DNA of 64,000 nt from Sphingomonas qomolangmaensis. Lineage in GTDB: Bacteria; Pseudomonadota; Alphaproteobacteria; Sphingomonadales; Sphingomonadaceae. The stretch lies in contig NZ_CP101740.1 in the NCBI RefSeq assembly GCF_024496245.1, positions 2,603,501-2,667,500 of the forward strand, given 5' to 3'. The notes under the pieces are model-generated. The model was not told the origin of the DNA and made no database searches. It was given only the letters and a program-made list of their open reading frames with translations. The first letter of the stretch is position 1. The number at the start of each line of letters is the position of its first letter. A program made the translations under genes and the position numbers. Shown here one piece after another: positions 45,471-53,296 of this stretch.

Positions 45471-46151
45471 ATGTACGCACAACGCTATGACGGCGGCGGC
45501 AAACGAAAATCGGTGGGGCTGGGCGCGGCGATCGCGGTCAATGCCGGGCTGGTCGCGCTGCTGATGACGACCGGCGTCGTTCCGCCGATCATGCAACCTG
45601 ACAAGCCGCTGATCACCGAAAATATCCCGCTCGACCTGACACCGCCGCCCGAACCGATCGAGCAGCCGCGGGTCGATCGCGTCGAGCCGAGCCCGGCACC
45701 TTTGCCCTTCACCCCCGAGCCGGTGGTCGACCTGCCGATGCCGGCGCCCGACATGACCACCACGATGATCCTGCCGCCGTTGCCGCCCTTGCCGGTGCCG
45801 TCTAGCGGCACAGGCATGGGTAGCGGGGGAGGGGCGGCGGCCGCCGAGCCCACGCCGCCGGCGCTGGTCGGCGCGTCGATCGACCCGCGCTTCGCCGGCG
45901 CGTTCCAGCCCGATTATCCCGCCGCCGAACGCCGTGCCGAGCGCGAGGGCCGCGTCGTGGTGCGCGTGCTGATCGGGATCGACGGACGGGTGCAGGCGGT
46001 CGAGCAGGTCAGCGCGGTCTCGCCCGGATTGTTCGAGGCGACGCGGCGGCACGCGCTGGCGCGCTGGCGGTTCAAGCCCGCGACTCGCGGCGGGGTGCCG
46101 GTCGAAAGCTGGAAGACGATGACGCTCAGGTTCGTGCTGTCGGCCGGCTGA
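45471..46151 (+). CDS. tonB: TonB family energy transducer
   Basis: Couples proton-motive force to TonB-dependent outer-membrane receptors. The 226-residue protein has one N-terminal helix (AAIAVNAGLVALLMTTGVV, about residues 18-36), a Pro-rich periplasmic spacer (residues 45-125) and a C-terminal TonB domain (YPAAERRAEREGRVVVRVLI, ARWRFKPATRGGVPVESW). No exbB or exbD adjoins, so it is probably an accessory TonB. The Zur-like dyad upstream suggests a role in zinc uptake. Confidence 0.9.
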   Translation: MYAQRYDGGGKRKSVGLGAAIAVNAGLVALLMTTGVVPPIMQPDKPLITENIPLDLTPPPEPIEQPRVDRVEPSPAPLPFTPEPVVDLPMPAPDMTTTMILPPLPPLPVPSSGTGMGSGGGAAAAEPTPPALVGASIDPRFAGAFQPDYPAAERRAEREGRVVVRVLIGIDGRVQAVEQVSAVSPGLFEATRRHALARWRFKPATRGGVPVESWKTMTLRFVLSAG

Positions 46152-46158
46152 GCGCACG

Positions 46159-46560
46159 GTGGCCGATTTGCCGGGGTGGTCTGGCGCGCCCGACCACCCT
46201 ATGTTGCGCGGCGTGAACTATCTTCGCCGTTTTTCGCCGTTGCGGGCGCTGCGCGACCTGCGCGTGTTCCTGTCGCACCGGCAGCCCTATGAATTGTGGT
46301 TCCTGCTGCTGTCGATCATGATCACCACCACACTGATGCTGGTGTTCATGAAGGATTCGAAGTTCGATCGGCCGATCAAGCGCGAGATCATCTACTTCGA
46401 CAGCTGGGCGCTGTCGCGCACCGACGAGGAAATCATCGCGCAGCAGCAGGTCGACAAGGTGATCCGCGACAAGAAGCGCGCCGATTATCAGGCGCGCGTT
46501 GAAAAGCGTCGGGCCGAGTTCAAGAAGGTCGACGATGCGATGGAGCGGTGGGGACTCTGA
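46159..46560 (+). CDS. Conserved single-pass membrane protein upstream of ribD
   Basis: The 133-residue protein has one membrane helix (about residues 46-65, LWFLLLSIMITTTLMLVFM) after a basic N-terminal segment, and a charged coiled-coil C-terminus (EEIIAQQQVDKVIRDKKRAD). I do not recognise a named domain. GTG 46159 is used, but ATG 46201 would keep the helix and is possible. Its 3' end overlaps the ribD GTG by 13 nt, so it is coupled to riboflavin synthesis genes without an evident reason. Confidence 0.65.
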   Translation: MADLPGWSGAPDHPMLRGVNYLRRFSPLRALRDLRVFLSHRQPYELWFLLLSIMITTTLMLVFMKDSKFDRPIKREIIYFDSWALSRTDEEIIAQQQVDKVIRDKKRADYQARVEKRRAEFKKVDDAMERWGL

Positions 46561-47525
46561 CCCAGGATAAACGCTGGATGGCGGCGGCTTTGGTGCTCGC
46601 CGCGCGCGGGCGTGGGCTGAGCGCGCCCAACCCCAATGTCGGCTGCGTGATCGTGCGCCAGGGGCGGGTGATCGGGCGCGGCTGGACCCAGCCGGGCGGG
46701 CGGCCGCATGCCGAGGCGATGGCGCTCGACCAGGCGGGCGCGGCAGCGGCGGGGGCGACGCTCTACACCACGCTCGAGCCCTGCGCGCATCGATCGGCAC
46801 GCGGTCCGGCGTGCAGCGATCTGCTCGTCGCGGCGGGGATCGCGCGCGTGGTGACCGCGCTGCGCGATCCCGATCCGCGCACCGATGGCGAGGGGCATGC
46901 GCGGATCGCCGCGGCGGGAATCGCGGTGACCAACGACGTCATGCCCGACGAAGCGCGGCGCGCGATGGCGGGCTTTCTCACGCGGCGCGCGGCGGGGCGG
47001 CCGCATGTGACGCTGAAGCTCGCGACCTCGCTCGACGGCTGCATCGCGCTGCATTCGGGGGCGAGCAAATGGATCACCGGGCCGGCGGCGCGCGCGCACG
47101 GCCATTTGGAGCGGGCGCGGCACGAGGCGATCCTGGTCGGGCGCGCGACCTATGATGCCGATGCGCCCAGGCTCGACGTGCGGCTGGCGGGGCTCGAAGG
47201 TCGCAGCCCGCGCCGGCTGCTGATGACGCGGATGGACGCGCCCGAGGGCTGGGAAGCGGTGCGCGGGCCCGCGGCGATCCGCGAGATCGAGGGCGTCGAC
47301 CATCTGTTGGTCGAGGGCGGCGCGCAGACTGCGGCGGCGTTCCTGCGCGACGATCTGGTCGATCGGCTGTTGCTGTACCGTGCGCCGATCCTGCTCGGCG
47401 GGCGGCAGGCGGTGGGCGACCTGTTCCTGAACATCGTCGATCCGGCGCACGGCCGCTGGCGCCTGATCGACCAGCGACCGCTTGGCAGCGACCGGCTCGA
47501 AGTCTACGAGCGCGCGAGGAGCTGA
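46548..47525 (+). CDS. ribD: Bifunctional pyrimidine deaminase/reductase RibD
   Basis: Second and third steps of riboflavin synthesis. The 325-residue protein has the N-terminal deaminase with zinc ligands in HAEAMAL and TTLEPCAHRSARGPACSD, and the C-terminal reductase (KLATSLDGCIALHSGASKWITG, LLVEGGAQTAAAFL). It starts at GTG 46548 behind GGAG, overlapping the membrane-protein gene. The order ribD-ribE-ribB-ribH is a standard cluster. I find no FMN riboswitch upstream. Confidence 0.95.
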   Translation: MGTLTQDKRWMAAALVLAARGRGLSAPNPNVGCVIVRQGRVIGRGWTQPGGRPHAEAMALDQAGAAAAGATLYTTLEPCAHRSARGPACSDLLVAAGIARVVTALRDPDPRTDGEGHARIAAAGIAVTNDVMPDEARRAMAGFLTRRAAGRPHVTLKLATSLDGCIALHSGASKWITGPAARAHGHLERARHEAILVGRATYDADAPRLDVRLAGLEGRSPRRLLMTRMDAPEGWEAVRGPAAIREIEGVDHLLVEGGAQTAAAFLRDDLVDRLLLYRAPILLGGRQAVGDLFLNIVDPAHGRWRLIDQRPLGSDRLEVYERARS

Positions 47526-47526
47526 T

Positions 47527-48150
47527 ATGTTCACCGGAATCATCACCGACGTCGGGCGGATCGAGGACGTCGCCGATCGCGGCGACCGGCGGGTGCGAGT
47601 TGCCACCGCCTATGACACCGCCGCGATCGACATGGGCGCGTCGGTCGCGTGTTCGGGCGTGTGCCTGACCGTCGTCGACAAGGGCCAGGACTCATCGGGA
47701 GCCGGATGGCTCGCGTTCGACGTGTCGGGCGAGACGGTGTCGCGTACCGCCGCCGCGATGTGGCAGGCGGGGCGCCGGCTGAACCTCGAGCGCGCGCTGC
47801 GGCTGGGCGATGAATTGGGCGGGCATATCGTCACCGGCCATGTCGATGGCCTCGGCGAAGTCGTGGCGGTGGTGCCCGAGGGCGGATCGCACCGCGTGAC
47901 GATCCACGCCGGCGCCGAAATCGCGCCCTATGTCGCCGCCAAGGGATCGATCACCGTCGACGGCGTGTCGCTGACGGTCAATTCGGTCGAGGATGTGGTG
48001 GACGGCGTCCGCTTCGGGCTCAACATCATCCCGCATACCTGGGGGGTGACGACCTTCGCCGATCTTTGCGAAGGGCAGTCGGTCAATCTGGAGATCGACG
48101 TCCTCGCCCGCTATCTGCAGCGCATGGAGCAAGTACGTGGCAAGGCCTGA
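47527..48150 (+). CDS. ribE: Riboflavin synthase alpha subunit
   Basis: Dismutates 6,7-dimethyl-8-ribityllumazine to riboflavin. The 207-residue protein has two lumazine-binding barrels: MFTGIITDVGRIEDV with GVCLTVV in the first and GHIVTGHVDGLGEV with GVSLTVNSVED in the second. The start codon sits one base after the ribD stop, and the end overlaps ribB by 14 nt, showing tight coupling. Confidence 0.95.
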   Translation: MFTGIITDVGRIEDVADRGDRRVRVATAYDTAAIDMGASVACSGVCLTVVDKGQDSSGAGWLAFDVSGETVSRTAAAMWQAGRRLNLERALRLGDELGGHIVTGHVDGLGEVVAVVPEGGSHRVTIHAGAEIAPYVAAKGSITVDGVSLTVNSVEDVVDGVRFGLNIIPHTWGVTTFADLCEGQSVNLEIDVLARYLQRMEQVRGKA

Positions 48151-49279
48151 AATCGCGCATCTGCGCCACGCATTCCTGTCGACCCCCGAAGAGATCATCG
48201 ACGAGGCGCGCAACGGGCGGATGTTCATCCTGGTCGACGACGAGGATCGCGAGAACGAGGGCGATCTGGTGATCCCCGCGCAGATGGCGACCCCCGACGC
48301 GATCAACTTCATGGCGCGCTATGGCCGCGGGCTGATCTGCCTGGCGATGACCAAGGAGCGGACCGAGCAACTGGGGCTCGACCTGATGGCGCGCAACAAC
48401 GGCACGCGCCACGAAACCGCCTTCACCGTGTCGATCGAGGCACGCGACGGTGTGACCACCGGCATTTCGGCGGCCGATCGCGCGCGGACGATCGCGGTCG
48501 CGGTCGACGCGTCGAAGGGGCGCGACGAGATCGTGACGCCGGGACATGTCTTCCCGCTGGTCGCGCGCGACGGCGGCGTGCTGGTGCGCGCGGGCCATAC
48601 CGAGGCCGCGGTCGACGTCGCGCGGCTGGCCGGGCTCAATCCATCGGGCGTGATCTGCGAGATCATGAAGGACGATGGCGAAATGGCGCGGATGGACGAC
48701 CTCGTCACCTTCGCGCAGTTCCACAACCTCAAGATCGGCACGATCCGCGACCTGATCGCCTATCGCCGCCGCTACGACCATCTGGTCGAAAAGCGCGCAG
48801 AGGCGCGGTTCGCCAGCGCCTGGGGCGGCGACTGGACGGTGATGACCTTCTGGAACAAGGCGGCGGGCACCGAGCAGGTCGCGCTGGTGAAGGGGCGGAT
48901 CGATCCGGCCAAGCCGGTCTTGGTGCGGATGCACGCGCTCACCCCGTTCGGCGACATCTTCGGCGAGGCGGGGCCGCGCGGCAAATTGCTCCAGCGATCG
49001 ATGGAAATCATCGGCGAAGAGGGCGCGGGCGTCGTCGTGGTGATCAATCCCACCCGGCTCGACGCCTATACGATGGCGTTGCAGGCGCGCACCGGCACGC
49101 TCGCGCCCAAGGACATGGACGAACTGCGCGACTATGGCGTCGGCGCGACGATCCTCACCGAATTGGGGGTGCGCGACATGGTGCTGCTTACCAACACCCA
49201 CCACACCTTGGTCGGGCTCGACGGCTATGGCCTGTCGATCGTCGGCGAGCGGGCAATCGACGTGAACGGAGAAATTTGA
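48137..49279 (+). CDS. ribB: 3,4-dihydroxy-2-butanone 4-phosphate synthase with degenerate GTP cyclohydrolase II-like domain (RibBX type)
   Basis: The N-terminal 200 residues are a full DHBP synthase ([67 protein letters not shown]). The C-terminal half resembles GTP cyclohydrolase II, but where RibA has the zinc cysteines (CxxD...RCDC) this protein reads [18 protein letters not shown], with no cysteine. Cyclohydrolase activity is therefore unlikely; proteobacterial RibBX proteins are like this. A true RibA must be elsewhere. GTG 48137 overlaps ribE; the stop overlaps ribH. Confidence 0.92.
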   Translation: MARPEIAHLRHAFLSTPEEIIDEARNGRMFILVDDEDRENEGDLVIPAQMATPDAINFMARYGRGLICLAMTKERTEQLGLDLMARNNGTRHETAFTVSIEARDGVTTGISAADRARTIAVAVDASKGRDEIVTPGHVFPLVARDGGVLVRAGHTEAAVDVARLAGLNPSGVICEIMKDDGEMARMDDLVTFAQFHNLKIGTIRDLIAYRRRYDHLVEKRAEARFASAWGGDWTVMTFWNKAAGTEQVALVKGRIDPAKPVLVRMHALTPFGDIFGEAGPRGKLLQRSMEIIGEEGAGVVVVINPTRLDAYTMALQARTGTLAPKDMDELRDYGVGATILTELGVRDMVLLTNTHHTLVGLDGYGLSIVGERAIDVNGEI

Positions 49280-49698
49280 TGGCCAAGGTCCTGATCGTCG
49301 AGGCGCGCTTCTACGCGCAGCTGAACGACATGCTGCTGAAAGGTGCGCGCGCGGCGATCGAGGCGGCGGGCCACACGCACGAGACGGTGACCGTGCCCGG
49401 CGCGCTCGAGATCCCCGGCGCGTTGGCGCTGGCCGACCAGAGCGGGCTGTACGATGCGTTCGTTGGCTTGGGCGTCGTGATTCGCGGCGAGACCTATCAT
49501 TTCGAGATCGTCGCGGGCGAAAGCGCGCGCGGACTGATGGCGCTGGCGATGGATGGCCTGGCGATCGGCAACGGCATCCTGACGGTGGAGAACGAAGCGC
49601 AGGCGCTGGTGCGCGCCGATCCCGCGCAGAAGGACAAGGGCGGCGAAGCGGCGAAGGCGGCGCTGGCGATGCTGGCGCTGAAGGAACGCTTCGGCTGA
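49279..49698 (+). CDS. ribH: 6,7-dimethyl-8-ribityllumazine synthase
   Basis: Penultimate step of riboflavin synthesis. The 139-residue protein ([55 protein letters not shown]) has the lumazine synthase motifs; GETYHFE holds the catalytic His region. ATG 49279 is used, 7 nt after GGAG; the ribB stop overlaps it (TGATG). It is last in the rib cluster. Confidence 0.95.
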   Translation: MAKVLIVEARFYAQLNDMLLKGARAAIEAAGHTHETVTVPGALEIPGALALADQSGLYDAFVGLGVVIRGETYHFEIVAGESARGLMALAMDGLAIGNGILTVENEAQALVRADPAQKDKGGEAAKAALAMLALKERFG

Positions 49699-49741
49699 GC
49701 CAGCCCGCGCCCGGCGTGGACGGGGATCGGCGCCGGCGTGC

Positions 49742-50110
49742 GTGCGCGGGCGCATCGTGATCCGCTATCTATACTTCGTCGCGGGATTTATCGCGCTGGG
49801 ACTGGGGTTCATTGGCGTCTTCCTGCCGTTGGTGCCGACGGTGCCGTTCGTGATCCTGGCGGCGTTCTGCTTCACGCGCGGCAGCCCGCGGTTCGAGGCG
49901 TGGCTGCTCGACCATCCGCATCTGGGGCCGCCGATCCATGCGTGGCGGCGCAGCGGCGCAATCTCGCGCAAGGGAAAATGGGCTGCGACGATCGGGCTGA
50001 GCGGCAGCAGCGTACTGGGGCTGGTGTTTCTGCCGTGGCCGTGGAGCGTGGCGCCGATGACGATCGCGCTGGCGAGCGGGGCATGGATCTGGAGCCGGCC
50101 CGACGCTTGA
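49742..50110 (+). CDS. YbaN/DUF454 family membrane protein
   Basis: The 122-residue protein has two or three hydrophobic segments: YLYFVAGFIALGLGFIGVFLP, VPFVILAAFCFTRGSPRFEAWLLD and a C-terminal pair. FTRGSPRFEAWLLDHPHLGPPI is the DUF454 hallmark. Function unknown; in some bacteria relatives lie near heme or iron genes. GTG 49742 is taken as start, with GTG 49757 equally possible. It follows ribH by 43 bp. Confidence 0.8.
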   Translation: MRGRIVIRYLYFVAGFIALGLGFIGVFLPLVPTVPFVILAAFCFTRGSPRFEAWLLDHPHLGPPIHAWRRSGAISRKGKWAATIGLSGSSVLGLVFLPWPWSVAPMTIALASGAWIWSRPDA

Positions 50111-50113
50111 AGG

Positions 50114-50141
50114 TTCCCCTCCCTTTTCAGGGAGGGGAGGG
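50114..50141. terminator. Hairpin between convergent ybaN-like and Old Yellow Enzyme genes (Family B singlet)
   Basis: CCCCTCCCT-TTTC-AGGGAGGGG with flanking TT/AA pairs. Position between two gene ends suggests bidirectional termination. The sequence is nearly that of the 42954-42986 hairpin. Confidence 0.55.
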
Positions 50142-50160
50142 GAAAGGGGCAGCGAAGGGG

Positions 50161-51258
50161 TTACGCGGCTTCGGTCTGCAGCTCGGGATAGTCGGTATAG
50201 CCCTCGGGGCCGCGCGAGTACCAGGTCGGCATGTCGTCCTTGTTCAATGGCGCGTCCTGTTCGAGCCGCGCGGGCAGGTCGGGATTGGCGAGGAACGGGC
50301 GACCGAAGGCGACCGCGTCGGCTGCACCCGATTCGACGACCTCGCGCGCGCGGGCGCCGTCGAAATCCTGGTTCAGCACCAGCACGCCATCATAGGCCTT
50401 ACGGAAGGCGGGCGAGATCGGCGGCTGCTCGGTCGAACCGAAGGTGCCGTCGGGGCCGGGTTCGCGCAGTTCGACGAACGCCAGCTTCTTGCCCGACAGA
50501 TATCGCGCGATCGGCACGAACACCGCCTCGGGGTTGCTGTCGACCACGCCCTGGGTGTCGCCATTGGGCGAGAAGCGCACCGAAGTGCGATCGCCGCCCG
50601 CGACGTCGACGATCCGGTCGATCGCCTCGCGCAGCAGCCGCGCGCGGTTTTCGGGGCTGCCGCCATATTCGTCTTCGCGATGGTTGCTGTTGTCGCGCAG
50701 GAACTGGTCGATCAGATAGCCATTGGCGGCGTGGAGCTGGACCCCGTCGAAGCCGGCGTCGAGCGCGTTCTGCGTCGCGCGGGCGTAATCGTCGAGCACG
50801 CGCTTGATGTCGTCGAGCGTCGCGGCGCGCGCCATGCCGTAGTTGCGCTTCTCACCGCTCGACAAATAGGTGCGCACCGATCCGGGCGCCTGGGTTGCCG
50901 AGGACGACAACGGCGCTTCGCCGCCGAGGAAATCGGGGTGGACCAGCCGGCCCATGTGCCAGAGCTGCGCAACGATCCGACCGCCCGCCTTGTGGACCTT
51001 TTCGAGCACCGGCTTCCAGCCTTCGACCTGCGTATCGGTCCAGAGCCCCGGGGCATAGGCCCAGCCGAGCCCTTCGCGGCTGATGCCGGTGGCTTCGCTG
51101 ATGATGAGCCCAGCCGAGGCGCGCTGCGCATAATATTCGCCCATCATCGGCGTCGGCACGCTCTCCTGCGTCGCGCGGCCGCGCGTCAGCGGTGCCATCA
51201 GCACGCGATTGGGGGCGTTGACCGCGCCAAGGGTAATCGGATCGAATAGGCCAGCCAT
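50161..51258 (-). CDS. Alkene reductase (Old Yellow Enzyme, NemA-like)
   Basis: FMN-dependent NAD(P)H oxidoreductase that reduces activated C=C bonds or nitro groups. The 365-residue TIM-barrel shows LFDPITLGAVNAPNRVLMAPLTR, QLWHMGRL, the active-site VQLHAANGYLIDQFLRD with NHREDEYGG, and VAFGRPFLANPDLPAR binding the FMN phosphate. Physiological substrate unknown. It is divergent from the EamA gene. No adjacent TetR-type regulator such as NemR is seen. Confidence 0.92.
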   Translation of the reverse strand: MAGLFDPITLGAVNAPNRVLMAPLTRGRATQESVPTPMMGEYYAQRASAGLIISEATGISREGLGWAYAPGLWTDTQVEGWKPVLEKVHKAGGRIVAQLWHMGRLVHPDFLGGEAPLSSSATQAPGSVRTYLSSGEKRNYGMARAATLDDIKRVLDDYARATQNALDAGFDGVQLHAANGYLIDQFLRDNSNHREDEYGGSPENRARLLREAIDRIVDVAGGDRTSVRFSPNGDTQGVVDSNPEAVFVPIARYLSGKKLAFVELREPGPDGTFGSTEQPPISPAFRKAYDGVLVLNQDFDGARAREVVESGAADAVAFGRPFLANPDLPARLEQDAPLNKDDMPTWYSRGPEGYTDYPELQTEAA

Positions 51259-51315
51259 GCGGGGCTCCTTTGGAAAGTTTCAAGACGGAACGCAGATGGG
51301 GCGCTAGGGGGCGCT

Positions 51316-52266
51316 ATGCATCCCGCCAGCCCCCCAATCAAAACTTCGCTTCCCCCAAGCCCGGCTGCCGGGATCGGGCCGATCGTCGCGGTAATCGTGG
51401 CGAATATCGCGCTGGCCTTTGGGCCATTGTTCGTGCGGATGGCCGATACCGGGCCGGTCGCTGCTGCCTTCTGGCGGATCGCGTTGGCGGTGCCGATCCT
51501 GCTGGTCGCCGCCTTCGCGCTGAAGGAGCGGCCGATCGCTTCGGCGCGCGGGCTTTGGGGATTGCTGCTGTTTTCCGGCATCGCCTTCGCCGCCGATCTG
51601 GCGAGCTGGCATTTCGGGATCATGCGAACGACGCTCGCCAATTCGACCTTGTTCGGCAATTCGGCGACCTTCATCTATCCGATCTACGGCTTCCTGATCG
51701 CGCGGATGTGGCCGACGCGCATGCAGACGGTGGCGCTGCTGCTCGCCGGGCTCGGCGCGGCATTGTTGCTGGGGCGATCGGCCGAATTGTCGCCGCGCAA
51801 CCTGGCGGGCGACTTGTTCTGCCTGCTCGCGGGCGTGCTCTACGCGATCTATTTCATCCTGATGGCGCGCGCGCGCACGACGATGCTGCCGGTGTCGGCA
51901 CTGGCGCTGTCGTCGGTCGCGTCGATCGCGCCGCTGCTGCTCTTTGCGGTGGCTCTGGGCGAACAGATCCTGCCGAGCGAGTGGACGCCGCTGATCCTGC
52001 TCGCGCTGGTGAGCCAGGTGTTCGGCCAGGGGCTGATGATTTATGCGCTGGGGCACCTCTCACCGTTGGTGGTGGGGCTGGCGTTGCTGATCCAGCCGGT
52101 GGTGTCGGCGACGATCGGCTGGGTGATGTTCGACGAGCGGCTGGGCGCGCTCGACCTGGTCGGCGCGGTGCTGGTGGGGGCAGCGCTGGTGCTGGTGCGG
52201 CGCGGTGCCCCAAAGCCGGTGGCGCAAGACCCGTTGCCCGGCGAAGGCGTCGGCCCTAGATCATGA
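51316..52266 (+). CDS. EamA/DMT-superfamily transporter
   Basis: The 316-residue membrane protein has ten predicted helices in two EamA repeats: LAFGPLFVRMADTGPVAAAFWRI in the first and FCLLAGVLYAIYFILMARARTT in the second. Likely a metabolite exporter; substrate unknown. CGCTAG lies 8 nt before the ATG with no Shine-Dalgarno sequence. It is followed 18 nt later by the COQ9-like gene. Confidence 0.88.
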   Translation: MHPASPPIKTSLPPSPAAGIGPIVAVIVANIALAFGPLFVRMADTGPVAAAFWRIALAVPILLVAAFALKERPIASARGLWGLLLFSGIAFAADLASWHFGIMRTTLANSTLFGNSATFIYPIYGFLIARMWPTRMQTVALLLAGLGAALLLGRSAELSPRNLAGDLFCLLAGVLYAIYFILMARARTTMLPVSALALSSVASIAPLLLFAVALGEQILPSEWTPLILLALVSQVFGQGLMIYALGHLSPLVVGLALLIQPVVSATIGWVMFDERLGALDLVGAVLVGAALVLVRRGAPKPVAQDPLPGEGVGPRS

Positions 52267-52284
52267 GCCGATAGGAGAATGCCC

Positions 52285-52947
52285 GTGGCCGATCTGCCCG
52301 AAGACGCAACGCTCGAGGAAATCCGCGCCGCGCTTGCCGCGCGTATCGCCCCCAATGCCGCGTTCGACGGATGGACGCAGGCCGCGGTCGACGCGACCGC
52401 GGCGCAGATCGGCGTCGATCCCGATATCGCGCGGCTGGCGTTTCGCGAAGGCGCGGTCGACATGATCGATGCCTGGTTCGCGCAGATCGACCGCAGGATG
52501 CTCGAGGCGGTGCCCGCCGACCGGCTGGCGGCGATAAAGATCCGCCAGCGGATCGCGGCCTTGGTCGAGGCGCGGCTCGATGCGCTGGCGCCCGATCGCG
52601 AGGCGCTTCGCCGCGCGGTGGCGATCCTGGCGATGCCGCAGAATGTTGGTCGCGCAGCGCGGCTCGGCTGGCGGTCGACCGACCTGATGTGGCGATTGGC
52701 GGGCGATACCGCGACCGATTACAACCATTATACCAAGCGCGCGATCCTGGGTGGGGTCTATGCCGCGACGATCAGCGTGTTCCTGAACGACGACAGCGAG
52801 GGGCATGTCGAGACGCGCGCCTTCCTCGGCCGCCGGATCGACGGGATCATGCGCTTCGAAAAGGCCAAGGCGAAGCTGCTGACGCCCAAGACGCATCGGT
52901 TGAGCCTGACGCGGTTCGTCGGGCGGTTGCGGTATCCGGTGGTGTGA
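52285..52947 (+). CDS. COQ9 family protein (ubiquinone biosynthesis accessory)
   Basis: The 220-residue helical protein matches COQ9, a TetR-fold lipid-binding protein that presents polyprenyl intermediates to COQ7. Motifs are FDGWTQAAVDATAAQIGVD at the N-terminus and LAGDTATDYNHYTKRAILGGVY, with VFLNDDS, in the conserved C-terminal domain. AGGAG at 52273-52277 is too close to ATG 52279 but ideally placed for GTG 52285, so the GTG is preferred. No other ubi genes are nearby. Confidence 0.87.
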   Translation: MADLPEDATLEEIRAALAARIAPNAAFDGWTQAAVDATAAQIGVDPDIARLAFREGAVDMIDAWFAQIDRRMLEAVPADRLAAIKIRQRIAALVEARLDALAPDREALRRAVAILAMPQNVGRAARLGWRSTDLMWRLAGDTATDYNHYTKRAILGGVYAATISVFLNDDSEGHVETRAFLGRRIDGIMRFEKAKAKLLTPKTHRLSLTRFVGRLRYPVV

Positions 52948-53027
52948 GGGGGAGAGCCGGCGTCAGTGATAAAGCGCTGGCGTTTCCTCCGGGTTATTGA
53001 TAACGCCTCGCAATGCTTTCGCCCGTC

Positions 53028-53267
53028 ATGAGTCTCGCCCAGCTGCCGCACGCTTTTCGTGCCGTGGTCGAATCGGTCGACTGGACGCGGCTTGCCGCGC
53101 CCGAGGCGAAGCGGTTGCGCGAACTGGGGCTCGATGAGGGTGTGTCGGTCGAGATGGTGCATCGCGCGACGATCGGCGGCGGGCCGCTGGCGTGCCGGAT
53201 CGGGCGGATGACGGTGGCGCTTCGCCGCCACGTCGCGCAGGCGATCCATGTCGTTCCCGCAGGTTGA
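53028..53267 (+). CDS. feoA: FeoA family ferrous iron transport protein
   Basis: The 79-residue SH3-like protein has LRELGLDEGVSVEMVHRATIGGGPLACRIGRMTVAL, the FeoA core, which modulates FeoB in the cytoplasm. ATG 53028 is chosen; ATG 53013 would add MLSPV. feoB starts 30 nt later. The upstream gap is slightly AT-richer (TTATTGATAACG), but I could not fit a Fur, RirA or Irr box with confidence. Confidence 0.9.
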   Translation: MSLAQLPHAFRAVVESVDWTRLAAPEAKRLRELGLDEGVSVEMVHRATIGGGPLACRIGRMTVALRRHVAQAIHVVPAG

Positions 53268-53296
53268 GGCAGCCTGACCAAGGCTTTTCCCCGGTT

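Noticed and set aside
46100..46550. FMN riboswitch upstream of ribD
   Set aside because: ribD overlaps an upstream coding gene and no RFN-like conserved stems were found.
52948..53027. Iron box upstream of feoA
   Set aside because: TTATTGATAACGCCTCGCAAT has ATTG/CAAT ends, but the interior does not fit Fur, Irr or RirA consensus well enough to claim.
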